From Kiloniellaceae bacterium (GTDB lineage Bacteria > Pseudomonadota > Alphaproteobacteria > Kiloniellales > Kiloniellaceae), in assembly GCA_021776195.1 (NCBI GenBank), contig JAJFGK010000051.1, positions 18,229 through 82,228 on the forward strand: a stretch of 64,000 nt of DNA, read 5' to 3'. Below, in pieces: positions 1 through 7,028 of this stretch; the first letter of the stretch is position 1, and the number at the start of each line of letters is the position of its first letter. The notes beneath the pieces are model-generated. The model saw only the letters and a program-made list of their open reading frames with translations. It was not told the origin of the DNA and ran no database searches. The translations under genes were made by a program, and so were the position numbers.

Positions 1-6
1 CCAGCC

Positions 7-633
7 ATGCCGGATAACGTGGGCACTTCCAGGTTCGACTCTGGCTTCGACCGCAAGGCGCATGAGGCCTACTTCACGGAGCCCTGGGTCACCAGGTGCC
101 TGCTCGATGCCGTCCATCTGCCGATGTCGGTCTGGGAGTCGGCCTGCGGCCCCGGTTACATGGCCAAGGAGATCACGGCCTCTGGGCGGTCGGTCTTCGC
201 CTCGGACCTGGTCGACTACGGCTATGGCGCCACAGGGCCGCGTTGGGACTTCCTCACCTGTGACTACGTGCCTCACGGTGCCCTGGCGATCGTCACCAAC
301 CCGCCCTACGGCAAGAACGGGAAGCTGGCCGAGCGGTTCATCGAACACGCGCTGGCCCTGATGATGCCGCGCGGTGGCGTGGTCGCGATGCTGCTGCGCT
401 TCGAGTTCGACGCCGGCTATGGCCCGGCCCGCATGCGCACGCTCTGGGACAACCCGCACTGGTCGCGAAAGTTGGTGCTGCCGCGCCGGCCGCGCTGGGA
501 CGACTGGTGGGAGGGACATCCTCCCACCGATGCGCCACGGCATCCCTTCGCCTGGTTCGTGTGGGACGCCCGGCATGTCGGCCCGCCGATCACGATGATG
601 TTGAGAGAAAGGAAGGCCAATGACGATGACTGA
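7..633 (+). CDS. Phage adenine-type DNA methyltransferase
   Basis: 208-residue class I SAM-dependent methyltransferase. Residues 44-52 (ESACGPGYM) look like the SAM-binding loop, SDLVDYGYG follows as motif II, and NPPY at 98-101 is the catalytic motif IV of N6-adenine/N4-cytosine methyltransferases. The protein is shorter than stand-alone restriction methylases and resembles solitary phage adenine methyltransferases. The ATG lies six bases into the window, so upstream context is unseen and a longer start is possible. The end overlaps the next gene by 14 bases, suggesting one operon. Likely role is modification of phage DNA; the recognition sequence is unknown. Confidence 0.8.
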   Translation: MPDNVGTSRFDSGFDRKAHEAYFTEPWVTRCLLDAVHLPMSVWESACGPGYMAKEITASGRSVFASDLVDYGYGATGPRWDFLTCDYVPHGALAIVTNPPYGKNGKLAERFIEHALALMMPRGGVVAMLLRFEFDAGYGPARMRTLWDNPHWSRKLVLPRRPRWDDWWEGHPPTDAPRHPFAWFVWDARHVGPPITMMLRERKANDDD

Positions 634-1000
634 AGCCGAAGAGCTGGGCCTGGTCGACCAGGATGGACCGGAGAACGTAGGTCAGACCCCAAAAGCCACC
701 AAGCCAGATCACGAATGGGCCATCGTCGAAATCATGGGGCACAGGCGCCATGCCGGGCTCTGCTGGGAGGTTCAGCGGTTCGGCGCGGCCATGGTCCGGA
801 TCGACTGCTTCGGCCGCGGCGACACCACGGCGAGGGCAACCCTCTTCTACGGCGGCAGCTCGATCTTCAGCTACACGCCGTCCACTGAAGAAGCCTGCCG
901 GCGCATCACGTCCTGGGAAGATCCGCAGCCATCGCTGCTGCAGATCCCGTCCGCCTATGACGAAGACGGAGAAGGCGAGGACGAGGAGCCTGCCCAGTGA
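620..1000 (+). CDS. Conserved phage protein of unknown function
   Basis: 126 residues, starting inside the end of the methyltransferase gene. The central part (EWAIVEIMGHRRHAGL, then ERFGA-like and MVRID segments) recalls a small soluble protein recurrent in alphaproteobacterial phages and prophages, but I know no function for it. The C-terminus is strongly acidic (DEDGEGEDEEP). No signal peptide, membrane segment or known catalytic motif is visible. The tight overlap on both sides places it in the replication/modification operon. Confidence 0.72.
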   Translation: MTMTEAEELGLVDQDGPENVGQTPKATKPDHEWAIVEIMGHRRHAGLCWEVQRFGAAMVRIDCFGRGDTTARATLFYGGSSIFSYTPSTEEACRRITSWEDPQPSLLQIPSAYDEDGEGEDEEPAQ

Positions 1001-1155
1001 CAATCCCCATGGAAGTCGTCCTCGTCGTCGGATTGGTGGCCGCCGTGATCGCCGGGATAGCCAAGGGCAGGGACGGGGTAAGGAGAACCCGACGCAAAGA
1101 AAACGTACTTCGCAGGCTCGGCCTGACGGAACAGGAGTGGAGGGACCTACAATGA
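997..1155 (+). CDS. Small single-pass membrane protein
   Basis: 52 codons from a GTG that overlaps the stop of the previous gene (an internal ATG at 1009 is the alternative). An N-terminal hydrophobic stretch (VVLVVGLVAAVIAGIA) is followed by a basic tail (KGRDGVRRTRRKENVLRRLGL). The stop overlaps the ATG of the next gene (ATGA). The overlaps and the sensible topology argue that it is real; nothing indicates a function. Confidence 0.58.
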   Translation: MTIPMEVVLVVGLVAAVIAGIAKGRDGVRRTRRKENVLRRLGLTEQEWRDLQ

Positions 1156-1340
1156 CGTTTATTGAACCGTGGGGCTGGGCGCAGTTTCTGGTGGCTGTTT
1201 GGATGGCAGCAGAAGCCATCTGGGCGATAGCGAAACACGGTCAGCCGAAACGGGGATCCTTTGCATTCTACGATGGGTCCGCAGCGGCCGTATGGGCCTT
1301 GCTGGCTGTGGTTCTCTATTTCGGCGGCTTTTGGTCCTGA
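1152..1340 (+). CDS. Small two-pass membrane protein
   Basis: 62 residues. Two hydrophobic segments, about 10-25 (FLVAVWMAAEAIWAIA) and 42-60 (AAAVWALLAVVLYFGGF), are separated by a short polar loop KHGQPKRGSF. The start is chosen for the ATGA overlap with the preceding gene. The two adjacent tiny membrane proteins probably act together or are co-translated, but I cannot name a role. Confidence 0.68.
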   Translation: MTFIEPWGWAQFLVAVWMAAEAIWAIAKHGQPKRGSFAFYDGSAAAVWALLAVVLYFGGFWS

Positions 1341-1354
1341 CGAAGGAGCAAGGC

Positions 1355-1975
1355 ATGACCGAGACCTGCGCCCTCCCGCCGGCCCGGATTCCCGGGTTCC
1401 CGCTCGTCAGCGCCGCGGGCTTCTACCTGCGCGCGGTCGAGGGGATGGTGCGCGCCGGCGGCGAGCCGCTGCGGGAGGCCAATGTCCCGATCTTCGACAT
1501 CAATGTCACCGGCGCTGTCGGCCTCGCCCAGGTCACTGCGGAGCCCGGCGGCCTGTTCTCGGAAACCGGACGCATCAAGGCGATGGTCCTGCCGGTAATC
1601 GACGGCGCCTGGTGGTTCGGTTTCGTCAATTCCAAGACCATTCTTTCCGAGACCATCGTCGACGTGATCGCGTTCGATGTGACGGCACCGTCCCGTGTCC
1701 TGCGCAAGATCGGCGCCGGCCACCTGCTGGGGGAACTGAACCTATTCGCGGGCCTGGAGAACGAGGACGAGCCCCTGAAGGTCTATGAGACGCCTTTGTC
1801 CTGGCTCCGGGGCGGTGGCGCCGGCATCCACATACTCGACTGGGACGCGGCTCGCGTCTACCTGGGGCAGCGCCAGGCCTTCGCGGCCGAGACGCCGCAG
1901 CTCGGCGAGCGCCTGGAGAGCGCCCTCAAGCCTCGGGTCCTGGTCCGGCGCGACTCCGCACGAAGATCAGCCTGA
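1355..1975 (+). CDS. Phage hypothetical protein in the replication region
   Basis: 206 residues; the ATG at 1355 is preceded by AAGGAGCAAGGC, a good ribosome-binding site. Soluble, mixed alpha/beta-looking sequence with no motif I recognise; notable segments are VIDGAWWFGFVNSKTIL and GGGAGIHILDWDAARVYLG. It sits directly upstream of the RepA-like ATPase, so a replication or primase-accessory role is possible, but only from position. Confidence 0.7.
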   Translation: MTETCALPPARIPGFPLVSAAGFYLRAVEGMVRAGGEPLREANVPIFDINVTGAVGLAQVTAEPGGLFSETGRIKAMVLPVIDGAWWFGFVNSKTILSETIVDVIAFDVTAPSRVLRKIGAGHLLGELNLFAGLENEDEPLKVYETPLSWLRGGGAGIHILDWDAARVYLGQRQAFAAETPQLGERLESALKPRVLVRRDSARRSA

Positions 1976-1987
1976 CGGGGGCGGGCA

Positions 1988-3193
1988 GTGACCATGGCCG
2001 ACAGGTTTGACGACGATGACCAGGGCTACACGGACCTGAACGAGGTTCGCGAGCAGCGCCGTGGGAACCTCGGCCCCAAGGTCGACCCGCTGGTGATCCT
2101 CGAGCCCATCGGCTGGGAAGCGGACGCGGTCCCCGAGCGCAAATGGCTGGTGCCGGGGTGGATTCCCGACCGCACCGTGACGCTGGTGACGGGGGACGGC
2201 GGCCAGGGCAAGTCTCTCTTGATGTTGCAGCTCATGATCGCCTGCGCGCTCCAGGTGAAGTGGCTGGGACTGCCGGTGGACGCGCGGCGGGTCTTCGGGT
2301 TTTTCTGCGAGGACGAGGAGGACGAACTGCAGCGCCGGCTGCTGGCCGTCTGCCAGGAGCTTGGCTGCGATTTCTGCGACCTGACCGACATGCAGTTGGC
2401 GTCGAGGATCTACTCGCGGGACAACACGCTGATGAGCTTCGCGAAGTGGGCCGAGACCGGCGAGCCGACGGCGCTCTATGACGACCTGGTCGCGCACTGC
2501 CACGAGTTCGGGGCCCGCCTTCTCATCATCGACACCGCGGCGGACGTCTTCGGGGGCCAGGAGATCTCGCGCAACCAGGTGAGGGACTTCGTGGCGCTCT
2601 TGCGGCGCCTGGCACTCGACATCGACGGCTCGGTCATCATGACGGCCCACCCGTCGGTCAAGGGCATGGAGTCCGGGTCCGGTATCTCCGGATCCACAGC
2701 TTGGAGCAACTCGGTTCGATCGAGGCTCTACCTGACGTCCCTGGACGAGGGTGAGGACCCGCCCGAAGACGCGCCCAACATCCCTCGCGCCGACTGGCGC
2801 CGAGTCACCAAGATGAAAGCCAACTACGGCCCGCGCGGCGGGCGCCTCTGGGCCTTCTACCAGAACGGACTGTTCAAGGCCCACAAGCCGCCCCAGGACG
2901 CCGTGGACCGCATCGACGCCGCCACCCTGAAGAGAGAGGCCGAGGACGCCTTTCTGGCGTGCCTGGAGGCCTGCGAGCGGGTCAACAACGTGGTGAGCGA
3001 GAAGCCACGGTCCGGCAACTACGCGCCCAAGACCTTCCGCGACATGCCGGCGGCCAACGGGCTGACCGTGAAGCGCCTGGAGAACGCCATGAAGCGGTTG
3101 CTGCAGGCCCAGACGATCCGCATCGATCAGATCGGACCCCCGAGCAGAAACACCACCAAGATCATCCTCAACAAGACGGAGTTGCTGATATGA
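1988..3193 (+). CDS. RepA/AAA_25-like replicative ATPase
   Basis: 401-residue RecA-fold ATPase of the RepA-like hexameric helicase group. Walker A is GDGGQGKS at 69-76 and Walker B is LLIIDTAAD at 178-186; the segment SGISGSTAWSNSVRSRLYL after a TAHP motif is typical of this family. The last ~100 residues look like a winged-helix or DNA-binding tail. Start is GTG 1988 (ATG 1994 is equally possible). Likely unwinds or loads at the phage origin. Its stop overlaps the next gene by ATGA, and an iteron-like repeat array lies 1.4 kb downstream. Confidence 0.88.
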   Translation: MTMADRFDDDDQGYTDLNEVREQRRGNLGPKVDPLVILEPIGWEADAVPERKWLVPGWIPDRTVTLVTGDGGQGKSLLMLQLMIACALQVKWLGLPVDARRVFGFFCEDEEDELQRRLLAVCQELGCDFCDLTDMQLASRIYSRDNTLMSFAKWAETGEPTALYDDLVAHCHEFGARLLIIDTAADVFGGQEISRNQVRDFVALLRRLALDIDGSVIMTAHPSVKGMESGSGISGSTAWSNSVRSRLYLTSLDEGEDPPEDAPNIPRADWRRVTKMKANYGPRGGRLWAFYQNGLFKAHKPPQDAVDRIDAATLKREAEDAFLACLEACERVNNVVSEKPRSGNYAPKTFRDMPAANGLTVKRLENAMKRLLQAQTIRIDQIGPPSRNTTKIILNKTELLI

Positions 3194-3981
3194 GCGCCCA
3201 GAAGGCGACTGTCGGTGACTGCACGCTCTATCTCGGCGACTGCAACGATATCCTGCCGAAACTGCCGTCGGTCGACCTGATAGCAACGGATCCGCTGTAC
3301 GGTACAACCTCGCTTTCCTGGGACAGACCGACCTACGAGTGGTCTCGCGTTGCGTCCAGATTGCTGCACCCTCATGGCAGCATGTGGCTCTTCGGGTCGA
3401 TGCGATCGCTGTTCAACGCGCATCCATCACTGCTGCAAGCCGGGTGGCAATACGCCCAGGATCTGGTCTGGGAGAAGCATAACGGCTCCAACTTCCACGC
3501 TGACCGGTTCCGTCGGGTTCACGAGCACCTGGTCCAGTATTATCGGCGAGAGCACAACTGGTCGGACCTGGTCAAGAATGTCCAGACCACCCCCGACGCC
3601 ACCGCCCGCACGATCCGCCGCAAAAAACGCCCACGCCACATGGGGGAGATAGACGGAGGGCACTACGCCAGTGAAGATGGCGGCCCCCGACTGCAGCGGT
3701 CTGTGATCTTCGTCCGGTCCTGTCATGGTCACGCGGTCCATCCCACGCAAAAACCAACAGATCTGGTCGAGCTGACCGTTCTCTATTCGAGCAACCCCGG
3801 CGCCATCGTGTGCGACCCGTTCATGGGCAGCGGGACCACTGGCGTGGTCTGCCAGCACCGCGGCCGTCGGTTTATCGGCATCGAGAAGAACCCTGAATAC
3901 TTCGAGGCGGCATGCAGGCGGATAGAGCACGCCCAGAGCCTCGTGGAATCGAACAATGACCTGAAAGGAGATCCAATATGA
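3190..3981 (+). CDS. Beta-class DNA N4/N6 methyltransferase, DPLY variant
   Basis: 263 residues in beta-class order: catalytic motif near the N-terminus (TDPLYG, 33-38), target-recognition region in the middle, then HPTQKP (184-189) and SAM-binding FMGSGTT (211-217). The catalytic motif reads DPLY where family members normally have DPPY. The ATG overlaps the ATPase stop (ATGA). Solitary, with no restriction enzyme beside it, so host-mimicking or self-protective methylation of phage DNA is the likely job. Activity is uncertain because of the motif change. Confidence 0.88.
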   Translation: MSAQKATVGDCTLYLGDCNDILPKLPSVDLIATDPLYGTTSLSWDRPTYEWSRVASRLLHPHGSMWLFGSMRSLFNAHPSLLQAGWQYAQDLVWEKHNGSNFHADRFRRVHEHLVQYYRREHNWSDLVKNVQTTPDATARTIRRKKRPRHMGEIDGGHYASEDGGPRLQRSVIFVRSCHGHAVHPTQKPTDLVELTVLYSSNPGAIVCDPFMGSGTTGVVCQHRGRRFIGIEKNPEYFEAACRRIEHAQSLVESNNDLKGDPI

Positions 3982-4050
3982 CCAAGCCGAAGACCAAAGA
4001 CCGCCGCGAAACCCGCTGCGGCGCGCCGCCCAAAGCTGAAGAGCGAGCTC

Positions 4051-4515
4051 GTGGCCTTTCTCGAAGACCACATGGCCCCTACGAAGGATCGGTCTGAGAA
4101 GATCAAAAAGCTCCACGATGCCTTTCCGGAATTGGCTCCTATGGTCGAGTCCATTCGCGGCTACATCGAGCAATTCCGAAGGACGGTGGACGACGCACGA
4201 ATGAAGAGCCGTGTCGCTGCCGACGAGGCAAAATCGCTCCGCGAGAGGCTCGAAAAGGAGCGCATGGTGGCCAAGGGCACGCACGGCAGGATCACCGATC
4301 TGGAGTCACGTCTGGCCCGGTCCGAGGGCTACATAGATCGGGTTCTGGACGAGCGCCGAACCGACCCCAGGCCCGCGCCCGGACCCGGTGGATACAGCCC
4401 GCCACCGTTGAGCGATGGGGAGACGACACTGCGCGATAGTTGTGACGACCGAGGCGCTATGACTGTGACCGAGGCGCAATTCGGAACCCGATATCACCCC
4501 GATTGGGCCCGCTGA
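4051..4515 (+). CDS. Coiled-coil phage protein, start uncertain (possible frameshift)
   Basis: 154 residues from a GTG at 4051. The region MKSRVAADEAKSLRERLEKER onward has heptad character over ~70 residues, and the tail is proline-rich then acidic. An ATG at 3978 overlaps the methylase stop (ATGA) but its frame closes at 4097 after 39 codons (MTKPKTKDRRE...). Reading the first codons of that ORF into the +1 frame gives a natural Lys/Ala-rich lead-in (TAAKPAAARRPKLKSEL) to this protein. A frameshift, natural or a sequencing error, near 4000 is therefore plausible. Function unknown. Confidence 0.65.
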   Translation: MAFLEDHMAPTKDRSEKIKKLHDAFPELAPMVESIRGYIEQFRRTVDDARMKSRVAADEAKSLRERLEKERMVAKGTHGRITDLESRLARSEGYIDRVLDERRTDPRPAPGPGGYSPPPLSDGETTLRDSCDDRGAMTVTEAQFGTRYHPDWAR

Positions 4516-4568
4516 CAGCGGTTATCGGATGAAACGACCTTTCAACTTCTGCGTGGCTACATGAGTTT

Positions 4569-4762
4569 GCCTACATGAACACCCGTAACCCCTTGAAGCA
4601 CAACGGAAATAAACTGAAGTTTTGGGGCGTTTTAGACGCACCCCAAAAGCCTACATGAACCACCGTAAGCCGTTGGAACATAACACGTTTCTTCCTGCAG
4701 TTTGGCGAACCCGAGGAAAACAGGCCCCTACATGAACCTCGTTAAGTCCATGAAACACAACG
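4569..4762 (+). repeat. Three direct ~37-bp repeats at ~80-bp spacing
   Basis: Copies at 4569-4605, 4649-4687 and 4726-4762 share CCTACATGAAC, then CGTAA or GTTAA, then TTGAA/TTGGAA/ATGAA-like sequence and CA(C/T)AAC. A fourth partial CTACATGA lies at 4557. The intervening 40-odd bases are unrelated. Copies are ~70% alike, too diverged for CRISPR. They could be iterons for the upstream RepA-like ATPase, operators, or tandem mini-gene starts. Confidence 0.75.
4620..4648 (+). other. Hairpin between repeats 1 and 2
   Basis: Perfect 8-bp arms TTTTGGGG and CCCCAAAA around GCGTTTTAGACGCA, whose CGT/ACG extends the stem. There is no T run after the right arm on the + strand; the symmetrical A/T ends could serve as a weak bidirectional terminator. 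Confidence 0.55.
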
Positions 4763-4795
4763 ACAATATGCTGCACCCTAATTTCAAAAAGGGGG

Positions 4796-4841
4796 TGTAC
4801 CACTTAGGCCCCCCCCTAAAGGGGGGGCCCTAAGAGGTACA
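4796..4841 (+). other. Long G/C-tract palindrome closing the repeat array
   Basis: A stem of about 20 bp with two mismatches: left arm TGTACCACTTAGG then a C run, a TAAA loop, then a G run and CCCTAAGAGGTACA. The stop codon of the third mini-ORF lies within the right arm. No T tract follows, so this is not a standard intrinsic terminator; it may be a terminator variant, an origin hairpin or a structured RNA end. Confidence 0.7.
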
Positions 4842-4914
4842 GTTAGCCAACTTCGTACACACACCAAAAACCGAAATCACGGCACAACCAAAACTATCAG
4901 CCCCTGGAGCCCCA

Positions 4915-5559
4915 ATGTTCCTCTTCCCTACCGCCATCAACATCATGGACGCGGACAGTTGGGAGACCGAAACGGTGAAACCCGATATGGACTTCGGACA
5001 GTGGCGCGAGGACAGACTCAACCGCCTTGCCAAATCCAAGATAGATCGCCCCCGCGACGCACGGCGCCGGCAACAGCACCTCCGCTTCCTCGATGTAGCC
5101 GGACCCGACCACTGGCAGGAGAAGCATTCTCCGTCCATCCCGATCGAGGTCCGAATCAGCAACAGCCGCGTCAAGACCGTCGCCATCCGACGAGCCGTCG
5201 ACGCCAGGCTCTTCGACTCCCTCGACAACGACCAACTCCGCGCCGCCGAGATGATCTACGCCGGCTACAACATCGTCACCACCCGCGTCGCCGTCAAAGC
5301 CCAGAACTTCGAGATGGCCGGCGGCGGACGCTTCGACGGCGAAACCCCCATGCACCTGGTCCGGCAGTACCGCACCTGGATCAACCATTGCCGCGGCCGC
5401 CGCATCGCCACCGCACCCGTCCTCGATGTCATCGTCTTCGGCAAGAGCCTGGCCGAGGTCGATCGTTCCCAAAAGCGCCAAAACGGATGGACCCGGAAAA
5501 CCCTTGGAATCGCCCTCGATCTCTACGCGGAACTCCAAGGTTGGAAACGCTCGGCGTGA
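4915..5559 (+). CDS. DUF6456-like phage regulator candidate
   Basis: 214 residues. The C-terminal half (RQYRTWINHCRG ... VLDVIVFGKSLAEVD ... GWTRKTLGIALDLYAEL) resembles the C-terminal region of DUF6456 proteins, a family of alphaproteobacterial and phage proteins often carrying a helix-turn-helix. The N-terminal part is basic and helical. The assignment is from remembered pattern, not a search. Placed just downstream of the repeat/palindrome region and upstream of packaging genes, it could control late transcription. Confidence 0.68.
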   Translation: MFLFPTAINIMDADSWETETVKPDMDFGQWREDRLNRLAKSKIDRPRDARRRQQHLRFLDVAGPDHWQEKHSPSIPIEVRISNSRVKTVAIRRAVDARLFDSLDNDQLRAAEMIYAGYNIVTTRVAVKAQNFEMAGGGRFDGETPMHLVRQYRTWINHCRGRRIATAPVLDVIVFGKSLAEVDRSQKRQNGWTRKTLGIALDLYAELQGWKRSA

Positions 5560-5783
5560 AAAAAGGGGCTTCCCGTCCAAGGAGCAGTCTGCCATATAGC
5601 TGGCTGGACTACCGAATTGGGTCCACACGCTGGCGAGGCAGCGAGCCCTCAGCCGGCTTTTTCGTGCCCCCGCCTTGCGCACGATCCCTGTCAACCTCGC
5701 CCAACACCGGCGGCCGCGGCCAGCAGCGCGCCCTCTCCGTGCTCATCAACCAGGCCGGCGCCGCCGGTGCCAGGGAGAAACCA

Positions 5784-6341
5784 TTGACCGTCATCGCCGC
5801 CATTCACCTCGATGGAGAAACCTGGATTGGCAGCGATACCATGGCCGTCAACAACGACGCGCCGGTGGTCTGTGGTCCCAAGTGGGTTGTCGGCCAGGAG
5901 TGGGCCATCGGGGTAGCCGGCGTGCACCGAACCCAGAACATCATCGAAGCCCGGTGCCGGAGCGCTCTGAACGACAGAGAGGCGTCCATCGGAGCAGTCT
6001 GTGGCGAAATCCGAACAGCGCTTCTCGACGACGGCTACGAGCCCGACAAAGAGCCAGTTCCAACCTTTTCAGGCTCTTTCCTGGTCGCTCATCGAGAGGG
6101 TGTCTGGAGCGTCGACAGCCAGTTCTCCTTCGTCGCCATCCCACTTAGCCGCTGCGGCGCCTTCTGGGCCAGCGGCTGCGGCAGAGACCATGCTCTCGGA
6201 GCCTTCCACGCCCTCATCAAGGCCTGGCAGCACGTCAGCCTACCGAAACTCACCGGCTGCGAACTCGTAGCCCACGCAATCGATGCTGCAATCGCCGGCG
6301 ATGTCTACTGCGGCGGCACAGCTTGGGTGTCAAAACTCTAA
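5784..6341 (+). CDS. HslV-like Ntn-hydrolase (proteasome-type) phage peptidase
   Basis: 185 residues from TTG 5784, preceded by CAGGGAGAAACCA as ribosome-binding site. The N-terminus MTVIAAIHLDGETWIGSD matches the start of HslV/proteasome-beta peptidases: Thr2 would become the nucleophile after Met removal, followed by a G-SD turn. KWVVGQEWAIGVAG and a C-terminal CGG segment fit phage relatives annotated as HslV-like. No HslU/ClpX partner is near. Substrate unknown; capsid maturation or host-protein turnover are both guesses. Confidence 0.72.
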   Translation: MTVIAAIHLDGETWIGSDTMAVNNDAPVVCGPKWVVGQEWAIGVAGVHRTQNIIEARCRSALNDREASIGAVCGEIRTALLDDGYEPDKEPVPTFSGSFLVAHREGVWSVDSQFSFVAIPLSRCGAFWASGCGRDHALGAFHALIKAWQHVSLPKLTGCELVAHAIDAAIAGDVYCGGTAWVSKL

Positions 6342-6354
6342 CCTGGAGATCACC

Positions 6355-6690
6355 ATGGAAAAGCCCGACAACGTCAGCCCCGCGCAGTGGAATTTCTGCC
6401 TCGACCATGTCAACCACGGCGCCAGGAACGACCAGCTCGAGCACAAGTCCAACGTCATCCACGCGATCGCAGGCCTCAAGGCCGAGAAAGCCGCGGCAAA
6501 GGCGGAAAAGAAGGCCAAGGCTGAAGCCGCGAAGACAGAGCCCGAGGCCCAGAAGACGGCCAACACCGCCAGCACCAAGCCGCCGAAGACCCCGAGAGCG
6601 CCCAAAGCCAAAGCCAAGGCGAAGACCAAGGCCCCAGCCGACAAAGACCCAGCCGCGGCACCAGCCACCACGCCGCCGGCCGCAGCCTGA
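6355..6690 (+). CDS. Lys/Ala/Pro-rich histone H1-like protein
   Basis: 111 residues. The first ~45 are ordinary (MEKPDNVSPAQWNFCLDHVNHGARNDQ), the rest is low-complexity Lys-Ala with KAKAKAKTK and Pro-rich segments, as in eukaryotic histone H1 tails and bacterial H1-like proteins. ATG 6355 is chosen for the CTGGAG upstream; an earlier start would overlap the preceding gene. Likely binds DNA non-specifically, for example during packaging or condensation. Confidence 0.72.
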   Translation: MEKPDNVSPAQWNFCLDHVNHGARNDQLEHKSNVIHAIAGLKAEKAAAKAEKKAKAEAAKTEPEAQKTANTASTKPPKTPRAPKAKAKAKTKAPADKDPAAAPATTPPAAA

Positions 6691-6692
6691 CC

Positions 6693-7028
6693 ATGACCGC
6701 CGGCCAACTCTCCCTTCAGCAGCGACAGTTCTGCTCTGTCATCGCCGCAGGCAGAGAGCCCGCTCAAGCCGCGATCTTCCTCGGAATCCCCGCCCCAAGG
6801 ACCTTCGCCAAAGCCATGGCCACAAAGTCCGAGATCACAGAAACCATCGCCACAATGAAGGCTGAAATGAAGGCCGGGAACGTAACAAAGGCCGGCTACG
6901 CGCCATGCGATGCCGCTGACAAGCTCGGCATCAACCGAAAAGTCGTCAACAACCTCTCCGGCCGCGTCAGAGAACTTGAAGAACTCCTCGTCGACAACAA
7001 CATCCCTATCCCACCACCGCCACGATGA
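6693..7028 (+). CDS. Terminase-small-like DNA-binding protein
   Basis: 111 residues. The opening LSLQQRQFCSVIAAGREPAQAAIFLGIPA resembles the N-terminal helix-turn-helix of Terminase_2 small subunits, followed by a coiled-coil and a proline tail. It directly precedes, and overlaps by ATGA, a clear terminase small subunit. It may be a diverged duplicate, a second DNA-recognition subunit, or an unrelated HTH protein. Confidence 0.62.
   Translation: MTAGQLSLQQRQFCSVIAAGREPAQAAIFLGIPAPRTFAKAMATKSEITETIATMKAEMKAGNVTKAGYAPCDAADKLGINRKVVNNLSGRVRELEELLVDNNIPIPPPPR

Larger units (their letters stand above)
4561..4833 (+). other. Tandem translationally coupled mini-ORFs
   Basis: Each repeat contains an ATG whose ORF runs to the next repeat and stops in an ATGA overlap with the next ATG. 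ORFs: 4561-4578 (MSLPT), 4575-4658 (27 codons), 4655-4735 (26 codons), 4732-4833 (33 codons). The three longer peptides begin alike: MNTRNPLKHNGN, MNHRKPLEHNT, MNLVKSMKHNDN. Peptide tails differ. Low GC3 argues against ordinary coding, so these may be leader peptides or a by-product of the repeat. Confidence 0.45.

Noticed and set aside
1967..3307. 446-residue minus-strand frame opposite the ATPase
   Set aside because: Val/Leu/Arg/His-rich antisense shadow of a clear Walker-motif gene; the same applies to the long minus frames opposite terL, portal, the giant gene and the caspase-like gene.
4569..4762. Repeat-spacer spacing (37/40-43 bases) reminiscent of a mini CRISPR array
   Set aside because: Copies differ at many positions, only three exist, there is no cas gene and the spacing keeps a coding register; iterons or coupled ORFs fit better.
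4796..4841. Calling the palindrome a standard intrinsic terminator
   Set aside because: No T run follows on either strand, so it is listed as a hairpin of unknown role.
4959..5783. Long + strand open frame upstream of the HslV-like start (would give a 460-residue protein)
   Set aside because: That part is Arg/Pro-rich shadow of the gene at 4915; a TTG with a good ribosome-binding site at 5784 starts the real protein.
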